Source of the DNA: Saccharopolyspora endophytica
GTDB taxonomy: Bacteria; Actinomycetota; Actinomycetes; Mycobacteriales; Pseudonocardiaceae
DNA: 64,000 bases
Direction: 5' to 3'
Assembly (NCBI RefSeq): GCF_018070075.1
Contig: NZ_JAGPXE010000013.1
Coordinates: forward strand, 124,001-188,000
Made by a program: the position numbers and the translations under genes. A model generated the notes under the pieces. It worked only from the letters and a program-made list of their open reading frames with translations, did not search any database and was not told the DNA's origin. Within the stretch, counting starts at the first letter, position 1. Each line of letters opens with the position of its first letter. Positions 26,064 through 35,065 of this stretch are shown here, piece by piece.

Positions 26064-26169
26064 GGCGCCTCCTGTCCAGCTCCACCAAGCTTGATCGCGC
26101 GCAGCCTTGAACACGCTCGGTATCGACATTAATGCGTTCCGTTGCGATTTCGAGCGAGTTGGGACGGTG

Positions 26170-27828
26170 TCACCTGGATGTAGCAGGGGGCTGATCGTTG
26201 ACCAGGAACTCCAAAGTGGAGATCGGCAGCGCGCCGTGCCCGAGGACGGTGTCGTGGAACCGGCTGATGTCGAAGTCCACGCCCAGCCGCTGCCGCGAGG
26301 CGTCCCGGATCCGCTCGATCTCCAACCGCCCCACCAGGTACGACAGCGCCTGGCCGGGGTAGACGATGTAGCGGTCGACCTCGGAGGCGGCCTCCAGGTC
26401 CGACAGGGTGGTGCTGGAGATCATCGTCTCCAGCGCGCGCTGCCTGCTCCAGCCGAACTCGTGCAGCCCGGTGTCGACGACCAGCCGCGCCGCGCGCAGC
26501 AGGTCCTGCACGACCATGCCCAGCCGCATCAGATCCCCTGAGTACAGCCCCATCTCGTCGGCCAGCCGCTCGGTGTAGAGCCCCCAGCCCTCGGTGTAGG
26601 CGTTGAACCCGGTGAGCCTGCGCAGCAGCGGCAGCTCGGTCAGCTCCTGGGCCAAGCTGATCTGCAGGTGGTGGCCGGGAACGACCTCGTGGAAGGCGAT
26701 GACCTCGGCGGCGAACCGCGGGCGCTGCTCGGCGCGCAGCGTGTTCGCGAAGTACACGCCCGGCCGCGAGCCGTCCAGCGCGGGCGACATGTAGAAGCCG
26801 ATCGGCGTGCTCTCCGACGGGGTGCCCGGCACCGGCCGCACCTCGCACGGCTGCTGCGGCAGCCGCCCGAACCAGCGCGGCGCCTCCGCGGTCGCCCTGT
26901 CGATCGCCACCCGTGCGGCCGTCAGCATCTCGTCCGGTTCGTCCCAGCACAGCGACCGGTCGGTCTGCATCCGCCGCAGCACCGCCTCCGGATCGGGTTC
27001 TCCCCAGAGCCGTTCGCCCAGCCCGGAGATCTCGGAGCGCAGCGACGCCAGCTGCGCGCGCCCGATCTCGTGCAGCTCACCGGGGGTGTGCTCGGTGGTG
27101 GTGTGGGCGTGGATGAGCCGCTGGTAGATCTCGTGCCCCTCGGGCAGCCAGCACAACCCGGGGTGCTCGGCGTCCCGCGCGTGCGGGGCGATCTCCCGCG
27201 CCAGGACCTCGCGGTACTCGGCCAGCGCCGGGTTGACCACGTCGCGGATCAGGCGTTCGCGCTGCTCGGCGAGGTCGTCGGGGAGCTGCTGGGTGAGCAG
27301 CGGGTCCTGGTCGGGGTTGGCCAGGCGGGAATCCAGGTCCGCGATCGCGCCGTCCAGCAGCAGGCGCACCGGAACCCGCCCGGCCCGCACGCCTTCGCGG
27401 TGACGTTGCGCGGCAGCGGCGGTGAAGTCGGGGATGCGGGCGATCCGCCGCAGGTAGTCCTCGGCCTGCTGCCTGCCGCTCACCGGCACCTGCCCGAGGT
27501 GGAACAGCAGGCCCGCGACCGGCGCGAACAGGTTGCCGATCACCGTGTACTCGGGGGCGCGGGCGTCGAGCCGGTCGACCGTGGACTGGGCGTGCTGCAC
27601 GACGACGGCGACGGTCAGCCGCTCCTCCAAGCTGGAGTGGGTGGTGTCGACGGCCATCGCCCGCACCCGGATGTCCTCGGCGTGGTCGCGCTGGGCGAGC
27701 TCCGCCGCGGCCGAGATGTCCGGCAGCAGGTGATCTCGGCCCGGCAGCCCGTAGAGCGAGGCACCGATCGGGTCGGAGTCGAGTTCGAGATCGAGCAGTT
27801 CTTCGGCGAGCTGATCCGGCGTCGTCAC
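26170..27828 (-). CDS. DUF885 family protein (putative M2-like metallohydrolase)
   Basis: The protein has 552 residues, close to the family norm. The motif AFHEVVPGHHLQ near residue 380 provides an HExxPGHH-type zinc site typical of DUF885. The downstream NAYTEGWGLYTERLADEMG supplies the third acidic ligand region. The C-terminus (YIVYPGQALSYLVGRLEI) is also characteristic. It is predicted to be a cytosolic hydrolase or peptidase of unknown substrate. GTG 27828 (TTPDQLAEEL start, AGGA upstream) is preferred; ATG 27858 would add ten residues. The gene is divergent from the GNAT gene. Confidence 0.85.
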   Translation of the reverse strand: MTTPDQLAEELLDLELDSDPIGASLYGLPGRDHLLPDISAAAELAQRDHAEDIRVRAMAVDTTHSSLEERLTVAVVVQHAQSTVDRLDARAPEYTVIGNLFAPVAGLLFHLGQVPVSGRQQAEDYLRRIARIPDFTAAAAQRHREGVRAGRVPVRLLLDGAIADLDSRLANPDQDPLLTQQLPDDLAEQRERLIRDVVNPALAEYREVLAREIAPHARDAEHPGLCWLPEGHEIYQRLIHAHTTTEHTPGELHEIGRAQLASLRSEISGLGERLWGEPDPEAVLRRMQTDRSLCWDEPDEMLTAARVAIDRATAEAPRWFGRLPQQPCEVRPVPGTPSESTPIGFYMSPALDGSRPGVYFANTLRAEQRPRFAAEVIAFHEVVPGHHLQISLAQELTELPLLRRLTGFNAYTEGWGLYTERLADEMGLYSGDLMRLGMVVQDLLRAARLVVDTGLHEFGWSRQRALETMISSTTLSDLEAASEVDRYIVYPGQALSYLVGRLEIERIRDASRQRLGVDFDISRFHDTVLGHGALPISTLEFLVNDQPPATSR

Positions 27829-27905
27829 GCGAACAATCCTGCCCCTCCGGACCGACATCCGGCAGGGCGACGCGGAACGGGATTGGTTGAGGGGACAATG
27901 AACCC

Positions 27906-28727
27906 GTGGACCCGCTGCACGATCCGGACGACGAGACCCTGCTCGACCCCAGGCAAGCCCGCGAGCTGGCCGGGCTGGTCGAGACCGCCCGCCTGGCCTC
28001 GGCCGTGGTCCGCTACGGCATGCGCACCCGGGTGGGCGTGGCGACGGTCGTGCTCAACCAGGACAACCCGCTGCCGGTCGCCAACCACGCGTGCGCCCTG
28101 TGGGGCACCGGCGCGCAGGTGGCGGGCACGCTGATGGAACTGGAGCAGGTGTTCGCCGAGGCGGGGCGGTCCGAAGCAGTCGTCTACGCCTCGCCCACCA
28201 CGGTCGGGGAGATCGAGGGCATCGCCGACGACGCCGCCTGGCGCGCGGTGGAGGAGCAGGTGGTGCTGCTGCACCGCACCCGCGGCTTCAGCCGCGGCGT
28301 CACGCGCCCCGCCGAGGACCGGGACCTGGAGGGCATCGTCGAGCTCTACGCCGACGAGACCGGCCTGTCCGAGGAGGGCGAGCAGCGCCTCGCCCGCCAC
28401 CTGGCGCATCGCTTCGACGAGAACCGCAGCGTGCTGCTCGTCGTCGACGACCCGGGCGTCGACCGGATCGCCGGCTTCGTCCAGGGCTTCGTCGAGCGCG
28501 GCGTCGGCCTCGTCGAGCAGGTCGTGGTCCGCCCGGGCCGCCGTCGGCGCGGCATCGGCCACGACCTGGTCACCGAAGCCTCCGAAGAGCTCCGCCGCAT
28601 GGGCGCGCTGCTGGTCGCCGCCCACACCGAGGAAGGCGGCACGGCTCAGCGCTTCGCCGAAGCAATCGGCTTCGACGTCGCCTACGGAGTAACCGCCTAC
28701 GCCCGCAGAATCGACGACTTGCTCTAA
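27906..28727 (+). CDS. GNAT family N-acetyltransferase with N-terminal extension
   Basis: The protein has 273 residues. The first ~135 residues form an extra alpha/beta region (VRYGMRTRVGVATVVLNQDN, MELEQVFAEAGRSEAVVYAS) resembling a degenerate GNAT half. The C-terminal half is a canonical GNAT: VTRPAEDRDLEGIVELYAD, then VEQVVVRPGRRRRGIGHDL (acetyl-CoA loop RRRGIG) and GTAQRFAEAIGFDV. It is therefore a tandem GNAT-like protein. The GTG start follows GAGGGG. The acceptor is unknown. Confidence 0.8.
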   Translation: MDPLHDPDDETLLDPRQARELAGLVETARLASAVVRYGMRTRVGVATVVLNQDNPLPVANHACALWGTGAQVAGTLMELEQVFAEAGRSEAVVYASPTTVGEIEGIADDAAWRAVEEQVVLLHRTRGFSRGVTRPAEDRDLEGIVELYADETGLSEEGEQRLARHLAHRFDENRSVLLVVDDPGVDRIAGFVQGFVERGVGLVEQVVVRPGRRRRGIGHDLVTEASEELRRMGALLVAAHTEEGGTAQRFAEAIGFDVAYGVTAYARRIDDLL

Positions 28728-28775
28728 GACCGTGGTTCCGTGGTCGCTTTGGTCGGCGGTGCGGGTGGCGGAACC

Positions 28776-28916
28776 TCAGCGGTCCTCTGGGTCCGGGCGC
28801 CACTCCTGATGTATGCCAATACACGGCGTCGCGGCGTCCTCCCCAGAGAACCGCTGAGAACCCGCGGCGGTGCGGGTTGAGTCCCGCACTTGAAGCGACG
28901 GCAGTGGCTTTGCCGC
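28776..28916. repeat. Large imperfect inverted repeat with nested hairpins
   Basis: TCAGCGGTCCTCTGGG (28776-28791) pairs with CCCAGAGAACCGCTGA (28842-28857) with one mismatch around a 50-nt spacer. It is followed by two small hairpins, GTGCGGG/CCCGCAC (28870-28889) and CGGCA/TGCCG (28899-28915). It occupies the gap between the GNAT and MFS genes. It may be a MITE-like or structured leader element; no gene is supported here. Confidence 0.5.
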
Positions 28917-29065
28917 ATTTGTGAACATCTTTCCTCTGTTCCACGATCTGGGCTTCGGCCGCGTGGGTGAGGTGCGCGCCACGAAAGCGCTCCGGCGGAA
29001 TTTCCTCGGCCGCATACGGCGTTGGTTGCTGTGGCTCGAACTGTCCAGAACCCGGGAGGAAGCCT

Positions 29066-30316
29066 GTGTCCAGCGGCTCAGCGTCAGAGAAGACCACCAC
29101 GAGCCAGGGCCTCTCCTCCCTGCCCCGGGAGATCTGGATCCTCGGTGCGGGCAGCTTCATCGTCGCCGTCGGCATGGGCATCGTCGCCCCCGCGTTACCC
29201 GCGTTCGCCACGAGTTTCGACGTGGGCGTCACCGCCGCCGGGTTCATCGTCAGCGCTTTCGCCATGATGCGCTTGCTGTTCGCCCCGCTGAGCGGACGTC
29301 TGGTCTCGGCGGCGGGCGAGCGCACGATCTACGTCATCGGCATCACGATCGTCGGCATCAGCAGCACGGCGTGCGCGTTCGCCGATTCCTACTGGCAGCT
29401 GCTGATCTTCCGCGCGCTCGGCGGCATCGGTTCGACCATGTTCACCGTCGCGGGCGTGGGCCTGCTGATCCGGATGTCGCCGCCGCACCTGCGCGGACGC
29501 GCTTCGGGCGTGTGGGCGACGAGCTTCCTGCTGGGCAACGTCTCCGGCCCGATCGTCGGCGGCGTGATGGTCGGCTACTCGCTGCGGCTGCCGTTCGTCA
29601 CCTACGGCATCGCGCTGTTCGCGGCCGCCTTCCTCGGCTGGTTCCTGCTGCGCAAGTCGACTTTGGCCGCCCCGCTGGGTGATGACGCGACCCCGTCGAT
29701 GCCGCTGGGCGAGGCCATGCGCATGCGCTCCTACGTCGCCTCGCTGCTGTCGAACTTCGGCAACGGCTGGGCGGTCTTCGGCGTCCGCATCGCCCTGGTC
29801 CCGCTGTTCGTGGTCGAGGCCCTCAAGGCGCCGCAGTCGATGTCCGGCATCGCCCTGTCGGTGTTCGCCGTCGGCAACGCCGGCGTGCTGCTGCTCTCGG
29901 GACGCATGACCGACCGGCACGGCCGCAAGCCGATGGTGCTCATCGGCCTGGTCGTCTCGGGCGTGGCGACGGCGTCGCTGGGCTTCACCACGTCGGTCCC
30001 GGTGTTCCTGGCGGCGTCGCTGATCGCGGGCATGGGCGCGGGCGTGCTGAACCCGGCGCAGAACGCGGCGGTCGCCGACATCATCGGCGGCAACAGGCGC
30101 GGCGGAACGGTGCTGGCGACGTTCCAGCAGGCCGCTGACCTCGGCGCCATCCTCGGACCGCTGATCGCCGGGGTCCTGGCCGACACGGTCTCCTACCAGG
30201 CCGCGTTCCTGGTCACGGGCGCCACGGCGGCCCTCGGCCTGCTGGCCTGGGTGGGTGCTCCCGAGACCCGTCCGCGGCCGGAATCGGGCACCGAACAGGT
30301 GCGCGCCGCGGCCTGA
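29066..30316 (+). CDS. MFS transporter (DHA1-type exporter)
   Basis: The protein has 416 residues and twelve predicted helices. The major-facilitator motif A between helices 2 and 3 (RLLFAPLSGRLVSAAGER) and its repeat in the second half (LLLSGRMTDRHGRKPM) are clear, and GNVSGPIVGGVMVGYSL in helix 5 matches antiporter motif C. Such proteins export drugs or metabolites by proton antiport; the substrate is unknown. GTG 29066 follows GGGAGGA at good spacing, which removes the Cys-rich upstream extension. Confidence 0.9.
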   Translation: MSSGSASEKTTTSQGLSSLPREIWILGAGSFIVAVGMGIVAPALPAFATSFDVGVTAAGFIVSAFAMMRLLFAPLSGRLVSAAGERTIYVIGITIVGISSTACAFADSYWQLLIFRALGGIGSTMFTVAGVGLLIRMSPPHLRGRASGVWATSFLLGNVSGPIVGGVMVGYSLRLPFVTYGIALFAAAFLGWFLLRKSTLAAPLGDDATPSMPLGEAMRMRSYVASLLSNFGNGWAVFGVRIALVPLFVVEALKAPQSMSGIALSVFAVGNAGVLLLSGRMTDRHGRKPMVLIGLVVSGVATASLGFTTSVPVFLAASLIAGMGAGVLNPAQNAAVADIIGGNRRGGTVLATFQQAADLGAILGPLIAGVLADTVSYQAAFLVTGATAALGLLAWVGAPETRPRPESGTEQVRAAA

Positions 30317-30398
30317 GGTGTTGATCGCCCTCGTTGCGGGTACTCGGGTGTGACGCCGCCGGCGTTGCGGTTGCCCCTGCCCGATGCGGGAGGACGAG

Positions 30399-30635
30399 AT
30401 GAACACCACCGGTATTCCGGGGCACGAGCTGACCGAGGACCTGCTGCTGCGGGAACTCCGGCACCTGCACCAGACGCGCAACGAGACGTTCCTGCACGGC
30501 TCGCCGGACGCGCTGCGCGAGCACACCGCCCGCACGTTCGAGCTGGAGCAGGAGTACCTGCGCCGCCATCCGGAGCGCGACGTCGACCCGCGTCGAACGC
30601 GCGATGGTGCACGGGGGGAGCCGCAGCATGCCTAG
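30399..30635 (+). CDS. DUF6158 family small protein
   Basis: The protein has 78 residues and is helical and charged: GHELTEDLLLRELRHLHQTR, then NETFLHGSPDALREHTARTF and LEQEYLRRHPERDVDP. The layout fits DUF6158, a small actinobacterial family of unknown function. GGGAGG lies five bases before the ATG. Its 3' end overlaps the start of the NADH dehydrogenase-like gene by eight bases, implying translational coupling. Confidence 0.7.
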   Translation: MNTTGIPGHELTEDLLLRELRHLHQTRNETFLHGSPDALREHTARTFELEQEYLRRHPERDVDPRRTRDGARGEPQHA

Positions 30636-31971
30636 TCCACGCGTGGTGATCATCGGTGGCGGACACGTGGGCCTCACCCTGGCCCTCCGCCTGCAGAAGA
30701 AGCTGGACGCGGGTGAGGCGAGGGTGACGGTCATCGACACCCAGCCGCACATGACCTACCAGCCGTTCCTGCCGGAGGCCGCCGCCGGTTCGCTGGAACC
30801 GCGTCACGTGGTGGTTCCGCTGCGCGAGGCGCTGCGCCGCTGCGAGGTGCTGACCGCGCAGGTCAACCACATCGACCACGCCAACCGGTGCCTGACGGCG
30901 ACGCTGGGCGATGGCAAGGCCGAGACGCTGGACTACGACATCCTGGTCCCGGTCCCGGGCTCGATCTCCCGCGCGCTGCCGATCCCGGGCCTGGCGGAGG
31001 AGGGCGTCGGGTTCAAGACCATCGGCGAAGCCATCTACCTCCGCAACCACGTTCTGTCCAGATTGGACATCGCGGCGAGCACGGAGGACGAGCAGTTGCG
31101 CCGGCGGCTGCTGACGTTCCTGTTCATCGGCGGCGGCTACGCGGGCATCGAGGCACTGGCGGAGCTGCAGAGCATGGCACGCTACGCGATCCGCAGCTAC
31201 CCGCAGCTGTCCGAGCACGACATGCGCTGGGTGCTGGTGGAGGCGATGGGCCGCATCATGCCCGAGGTCAGCCCGCACATGGGCGAGTACACCAAGCAGC
31301 AGCTGGAGAACATCGGCATCGAGGTCAAGCTCAACACGACCGCGAGCTCCCTGGTGGACGGCCACGCGGTCCTGTCCGATGGCGACGACTTCCACGCGGA
31401 CACCATCGTCTGGACCGCCGGCGTCAAACCGCACCCGATGCTGGAGGACAGCGATCTGCCCCGAGACTCCAAGGGGCGCCTGGAATGCACGACGAGGCTG
31501 CAGGTCAAGGGCACCGACAACGTGTTCTCGGCGGGGGACTGCGCCGCGGTCCAGGACCTCACCAGCAGCGACCCGGAAGCCCTGACGAGCCCCTCGGCCC
31601 AGCACGCGGTCCGCCAGGCGAAGCTGCTGGCGGACAACATCATCGCTCAGCTGCGCGGCGAGGAGCTGCAGGAGTACCGGCACAAGCACGCGGGCTCGGT
31701 CGCGGGCCTGGGCCTGTTCCGGGGCGCGGCGGAGGTCTACGGCATCAAGCTCAAGGGACTCCCGGCGTGGCTGCTGCACCGCGCGTACCACCTGATGAAG
31801 ATGCCGACGACGTCCCGCAAGGCCCGCATCCTCGGCGACTGGCTCCTGGAACTCCCGTTCCGCCGCCAGGTGGTAGCCCTGGGAGAACTCCACGACCCGA
31901 GAGCGGAGTTCGTCAAAGCCGCCAACACCAGAGGCCTCCCGAAACCCCGCGGGACGACCGCCGCAGGATGA
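30628..31971 (+). CDS. FAD/NAD-dependent oxidoreductase, type II NADH dehydrogenase-like
   Basis: The protein has 447 residues. A first dinucleotide-binding fold (VVIIGGGHVGLTLALRLQ) binds FAD and a second (LTFLFIGGGYAGIEALAEL) binds NAD(P)H. The FAD-contacting NVFSAGDCAAV near the C-terminus and a tail helix region (LKGLPAWLLHRAYHLMKMPT) match NDH-2 proteins, which pass electrons from NADH to quinone at the inner face of the membrane without pumping protons. The ATG follows GGGGGGAG. It is probably the second gene of a two-gene operon ending at the terminator at 31983. Confidence 0.88.
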   Translation: MPSPRVVIIGGGHVGLTLALRLQKKLDAGEARVTVIDTQPHMTYQPFLPEAAAGSLEPRHVVVPLREALRRCEVLTAQVNHIDHANRCLTATLGDGKAETLDYDILVPVPGSISRALPIPGLAEEGVGFKTIGEAIYLRNHVLSRLDIAASTEDEQLRRRLLTFLFIGGGYAGIEALAELQSMARYAIRSYPQLSEHDMRWVLVEAMGRIMPEVSPHMGEYTKQQLENIGIEVKLNTTASSLVDGHAVLSDGDDFHADTIVWTAGVKPHPMLEDSDLPRDSKGRLECTTRLQVKGTDNVFSAGDCAAVQDLTSSDPEALTSPSAQHAVRQAKLLADNIIAQLRGEELQEYRHKHAGSVAGLGLFRGAAEVYGIKLKGLPAWLLHRAYHLMKMPTTSRKARILGDWLLELPFRRQVVALGELHDPRAEFVKAANTRGLPKPRGTTAAG

Positions 31972-31982
31972 TCGGAGTGACC

Positions 31983-32015
31983 GTCCTCACGGAGTCCCCA
32001 CGACTCCGTGAGGAC
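31983..32015. terminator. Intrinsic terminator after the oxidoreductase
   Basis: A perfect 14-bp stem (GTCCTCACGGAGTC, 31983-31996, with GACTCCGTGAGGAC, 32002-32015) encloses a 5-nt loop about 10 bp after the stop codon. No T-tract follows. Confidence 0.75.
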
Positions 32016-32178
32016 AGGTACCGTCGATGAAGACGGCAGCAGGCGTTTGCCCAGTTCAGGGCTGGTTCGCCACTGTATGGGGACCCCCTGAAAACGGCCC
32101 CGAACGGCTGTTGTACTGTATTGGCACACGAGATGAGCGGGGCGGAAACAAACCGAACACCTCGGGAGAACAAAACAA

Positions 32179-32253
<75 letters not shown>

Positions 32254-32257
32254 GGTA

Positions 32258-32295
32258 AGAGGGTTCCCGCAGGTCAAAGCCTGCGGGAACCCTCT
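32258..32295 (+). terminator. Strong intrinsic terminator after tRNA-Ala
   Basis: A 16-bp stem (AGAGGGTTCCCGCAGG, 32258-32273, with CCTGCGGGAACCCTCT, 32280-32295) is followed by TTTTT, the best rho-independent terminator in the window. Confidence 0.9.
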
Positions 32296-32366
32296 TTTTC
32301 TGTTCTTGGTCCACCTCCCGGAGTCAAGCACGCCGCTCATGGAAACCTTGACTACGGAGATTTGAA

Positions 32367-33323
32367 ATGGCTGTATTCGATCTTGGCAAGCTCACTGAGG
32401 GCCTGTCGAAGGTGTGGTCCGGTTACCTGCGTGACTGGGACCGCAGCCTGCGTTCGGTGAACCATCCCGAGACCACCCGCTACAACTATGTGCTCGCCGC
32501 CGCGCAGTTGGCTCGATACCTCGCCGAGCACTCCCCGGACCCGGACGCTGACGACGCCGGTGAGGACCCGACGGAGGTCTCACGCGATCACATCGAGGCG
32601 TTTCAGGCGTGGATGATCGAGACCCGCTCGGCCTCCACCGCATTGAATAAGCACAAGGCATTGCAGGTGTTCTTCGGTTGGCTGATGAACGAGGAGCGCG
32701 ATATCGACCGCTCGCCGATGGAGCGCGTCCGCAAACCCGCAACACCCGCAAAGCTCATCCCGGTCATCGAGGAAGACGTGACTTCGCAGCTACTGGAGAC
32801 CTGCGCGGGAAAGGACTTCTTGAGCCTGCGGGATCAGGCGATCATTCGGCTGTTCGCCAATACCGGCGCGCGGTTGTCCGAGGTGGCTCAGCTCACCGTC
32901 GATGATGTGGATCTCAAGACTGAGACGGTGGTCTTTCACGGCAAGGGCGCTAAGGACCGCCGGGTGCGTATTGGGGCACGCACCGCGCGAGCGGTGAGCC
33001 GGTACCTGAGGGCCCGGTCCAAACGCTCGGGCGCGGATCTTCCCGAATTGTGGCTCTCAAGCCGGGGTGGCAAGCCGTTGCATGCCAACGGCATCAAGAT
33101 TCGTCTCAAGCGCCTCGGGAAGCAGGCGGGGATCAAGAATCTGCACGCTCACCGTTGGCGCCACACCTACGCCCACGAGTGGAAGGCCGCCGGCGGAGAC
33201 ACCGGCGATCTGATGCTGGTGCTGGGCTGGAGTACCGAGGCGATGGCCCGACACTACGGTGCGAGCGCTGCGGCGCAGCGCGCGCAGGTGGCCCAGGATC
33301 GGTTTGCGATCGGCGATCTCTAA
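32367..33323 (+). CDS. Tyrosine recombinase/integrase (XerC/D-like)
   Basis: The protein has 318 residues. Residues 1-125 are a SAM-like core-binding domain (NHPETTRYNYVLAAAQLARY, RSASTALNKHKALQVFFGWL). The catalytic domain has the first Arg in TGARLSEVAQL, Lys in HGKGAKDRRV, HRWRHTYAHEW for the His-x-x-Arg and His, and the nucleophile Tyr in AMARHYGASA. All catalytic residues are present. CGGAGA precedes the ATG. It starts 115 bp after tRNA-Ala and points into the island. It is clearly paralogous to the recombinase at 33672-34610, sharing the near-identical segments AFQAWMIETRSASTALNKHK/SFQAWMIETRSASTALNKHK and HAHRWRHTYAHEWK. Confidence 0.92.
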   Translation: MAVFDLGKLTEGLSKVWSGYLRDWDRSLRSVNHPETTRYNYVLAAAQLARYLAEHSPDPDADDAGEDPTEVSRDHIEAFQAWMIETRSASTALNKHKALQVFFGWLMNEERDIDRSPMERVRKPATPAKLIPVIEEDVTSQLLETCAGKDFLSLRDQAIIRLFANTGARLSEVAQLTVDDVDLKTETVVFHGKGAKDRRVRIGARTARAVSRYLRARSKRSGADLPELWLSSRGGKPLHANGIKIRLKRLGKQAGIKNLHAHRWRHTYAHEWKAAGGDTGDLMLVLGWSTEAMARHYGASAAAQRAQVAQDRFAIGDL

Positions 33324-33328
33324 GCTCA

Positions 33329-33365
33329 CGAGGGTGGTGTGGGGCCATTCCCCACACCACCCTCG
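33329..33365. terminator. Bidirectional terminator between convergent genes
   Basis: A perfect 16-bp stem (CGAGGGTGGTGTGGGG, 33329-33344, with CCCCACACCACCCTCG, 33350-33365) has a CCATT loop and sits between the first integrase and the small leftward gene. Confidence 0.85.
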
Positions 33366-33391
33366 ATTGGCAGTTCGGCCTGTGCGTCCTC

Positions 33392-33682
33392 TTAGCGATC
33401 TGGCTGATCGGAGCGGTCCTTGTTTCGGCGTCGTGTCGCGGCGGATCGTTCGGCGAGAGCGAGCATGTAGGCCACTCGCGCGTGGTACGCCCGATGCGCT
33501 CGTTCGTCAGGGGTGAGCACGCCGTCGGGATCAACCTGCTTCTCGAACTGGGCGAGGAACGCTGAGGTCCCCGAGCGGGTACGTGCGGAGCGATCCGCCG
33601 TGTTCGCCCACGAAGCATGCGCCGCGATCCGCGCGCGCCGACGGCGCTGTTCGGGAGTGAGTTCCGAGCGTTTAGACATCAT
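33392..33682 (-). CDS. Small basic mobile-element protein
   Basis: The protein has 96 residues and is strongly basic and helical: SKRSELTPEQRRRRARIAAH, SAFLAQFEKQVDPDGVLTPD and RAYHARVAYMLALAERSAA. Similar proteins of unknown role are common on actinobacterial plasmids and ICEs. It starts within the 3' end of the second integrase gene (overlap 33672-33682), so it is probably cotranslated with it. Two consecutive ATG codons (33682 and 33679) are possible starts. Confidence 0.65.
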   Translation of the reverse strand: MMSKRSELTPEQRRRRARIAAHASWANTADRSARTRSGTSAFLAQFEKQVDPDGVLTPDERAHRAYHARVAYMLALAERSAATRRRNKDRSDQPDR

Positions 33683-34610
33683 CACCGATCCTCATCCTCG
33701 ACTGCGATTCCTGGGCACGTTCGGCGGCAGCACTGGCGCCGTAATGCCGCGCCATAGCGTCACTGCTCCAGCCCAGCACCAGCATCAGATCGCCGGTGTC
33801 TCCGCCGGAGAGTTTCCATTCGTGGGCGTAGGTGTGGCGCCACCGGTGGGCATGAACCCGCGCGATCCCGGCACGTTCTCCCAACCGGCGTAGGCGCAAC
33901 TTGATGCCGTTGGCTCGCAACGGCACGCCACCGCGTTCGGCAAGCCACAGCTCGGGAAGTTCCGAACCCGTGTGCCGTGCGCGTGCTCGGAGGTATCTGC
34001 TCAACGCCCTTGCGGTCTTTGGGCCCATCCGGACACGTCGAGTTTTCCCGCCTTTGCCGTGATAGACGAGGGAGTCCGTGCTCCAGTCGATGTCCTCCAT
34101 GCGCAGATTGGCCACTTCGGAAAGCCGTGCGCCGGTGTTGCAGTACAACCGGATCATCGCTTGGTCTCGAAGGTTCATGAATCCAGAGCCTTTGCAGGAG
34201 TCCAATAGGCGCGTCGTGTCGTCGGTGCTGATGACCGGGACCAACTTCGTCGGCGGCTGCGGAGCCCGCACCCCTTCCACTGGAGAGCGGGTCACGGCCT
34301 GTTCGTCCTCGGCCAGCCACTGGAAGAACTGCTGCAGGCACTTGTGCTTGTTGAGCGCGGTTGAGGCAGAACGAGTCTCAATCATCCATGCCTGGAATGA
34401 CTCCACGTCCGCACGCGACACAGCTGCTGGATCCTCGGCGGCATCGCCGACTGTGTTGGCGGCGACGTATCGTCCGAGTTGAATAACCGCGAGCAAGTAG
34501 TTGTACCGCGTCGTCTCCGGACGCCCAGTCGAACGCAAACACCTGTCCCAGTCCCGAACCAGGCAACGCCACGACTCGGACAAGCCAGCCGACAAGCTCT
34601 CGATATCCAC
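33672..34610 (-). CDS. Second tyrosine recombinase/integrase
   Basis: The protein has 312 residues. It is paralogous to the integrase at 32367 over its whole length (PETTRYNYLLAVIQLGRY, RSASTALNKHKCLQQFFQWL). The catalytic set is complete: TGARLSEVANL, HGKGGKTRRV, HRWRHTYAHEW and AMARHYGASA with Tyr. GTG 34610 is chosen because GGGGAGGG lies just upstream; the frame stays open to 34712. It converges on the first integrase with the small basic gene between them. It may be the integrase of a second, tandem element or act jointly with the first. Confidence 0.9.
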   Translation of the reverse strand: MDIESLSAGLSESWRCLVRDWDRCLRSTGRPETTRYNYLLAVIQLGRYVAANTVGDAAEDPAAVSRADVESFQAWMIETRSASTALNKHKCLQQFFQWLAEDEQAVTRSPVEGVRAPQPPTKLVPVISTDDTTRLLDSCKGSGFMNLRDQAMIRLYCNTGARLSEVANLRMEDIDWSTDSLVYHGKGGKTRRVRMGPKTARALSRYLRARARHTGSELPELWLAERGGVPLRANGIKLRLRRLGERAGIARVHAHRWRHTYAHEWKLSGGDTGDLMLVLGWSSDAMARHYGASAAAERAQESQSRMRIGDDV

Positions 34611-35065
34611 TTCACCCTCCCCAAACCAGAAGCTCAGTCGCGCGGCGCGCTGCTCGCGTACAACGCTAGCTCCGGATTCGAAAAATCCGTCGCACACTGC
34701 TCGGCTGGCCACGGTTGCCCGCGTTTGTCCCCATAGGAAGGAGTTAACCGAGAACCAAAGATCGATAGGTAGTCTGCGGATCGGGGTGGCGCACGAGCTG
34801 GGCAGCGCCCTTTTAGTGCCAGTCGCTCTTCTGCATGACTGCTTGGACCCGGGCGCCCGGCGCCGAGGTCGTCACGGGGCTTGCCGTCGAGGACGAGGGT
34901 GTCGGCGGCCAGGCCCCTCGGCGAGGGTGTCCTCACCGAACTCAGGCAGGCGGTGGCTGCGGCCGAATCCTGTTTGACCTCTGAACTCGCGCGAGCCTCA
35001 CCCACCCCCACCACGGGTGACGTGGCACGATTTCGCAGGTCAGAACTATGAGCTAGGAGCCAACG
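34611..35065. other. Gene-free stretch upstream of the second integrase
   Basis: No convincing gene is seen in these 455 bases on either strand. The region should hold the promoter of the leftward integrase and, near 35046-35058, the AGGAG site of the next gene. Confidence 0.4.

Noticed and set aside
25312-26088. Frame of 258 codons overlapping the 5' part of the helicase gene
   Set aside because: Low-complexity Pro/Arg/Ala product in an alternative frame; it does not repair the interrupted helicase, whose frame is the same on both sides of the TGA.
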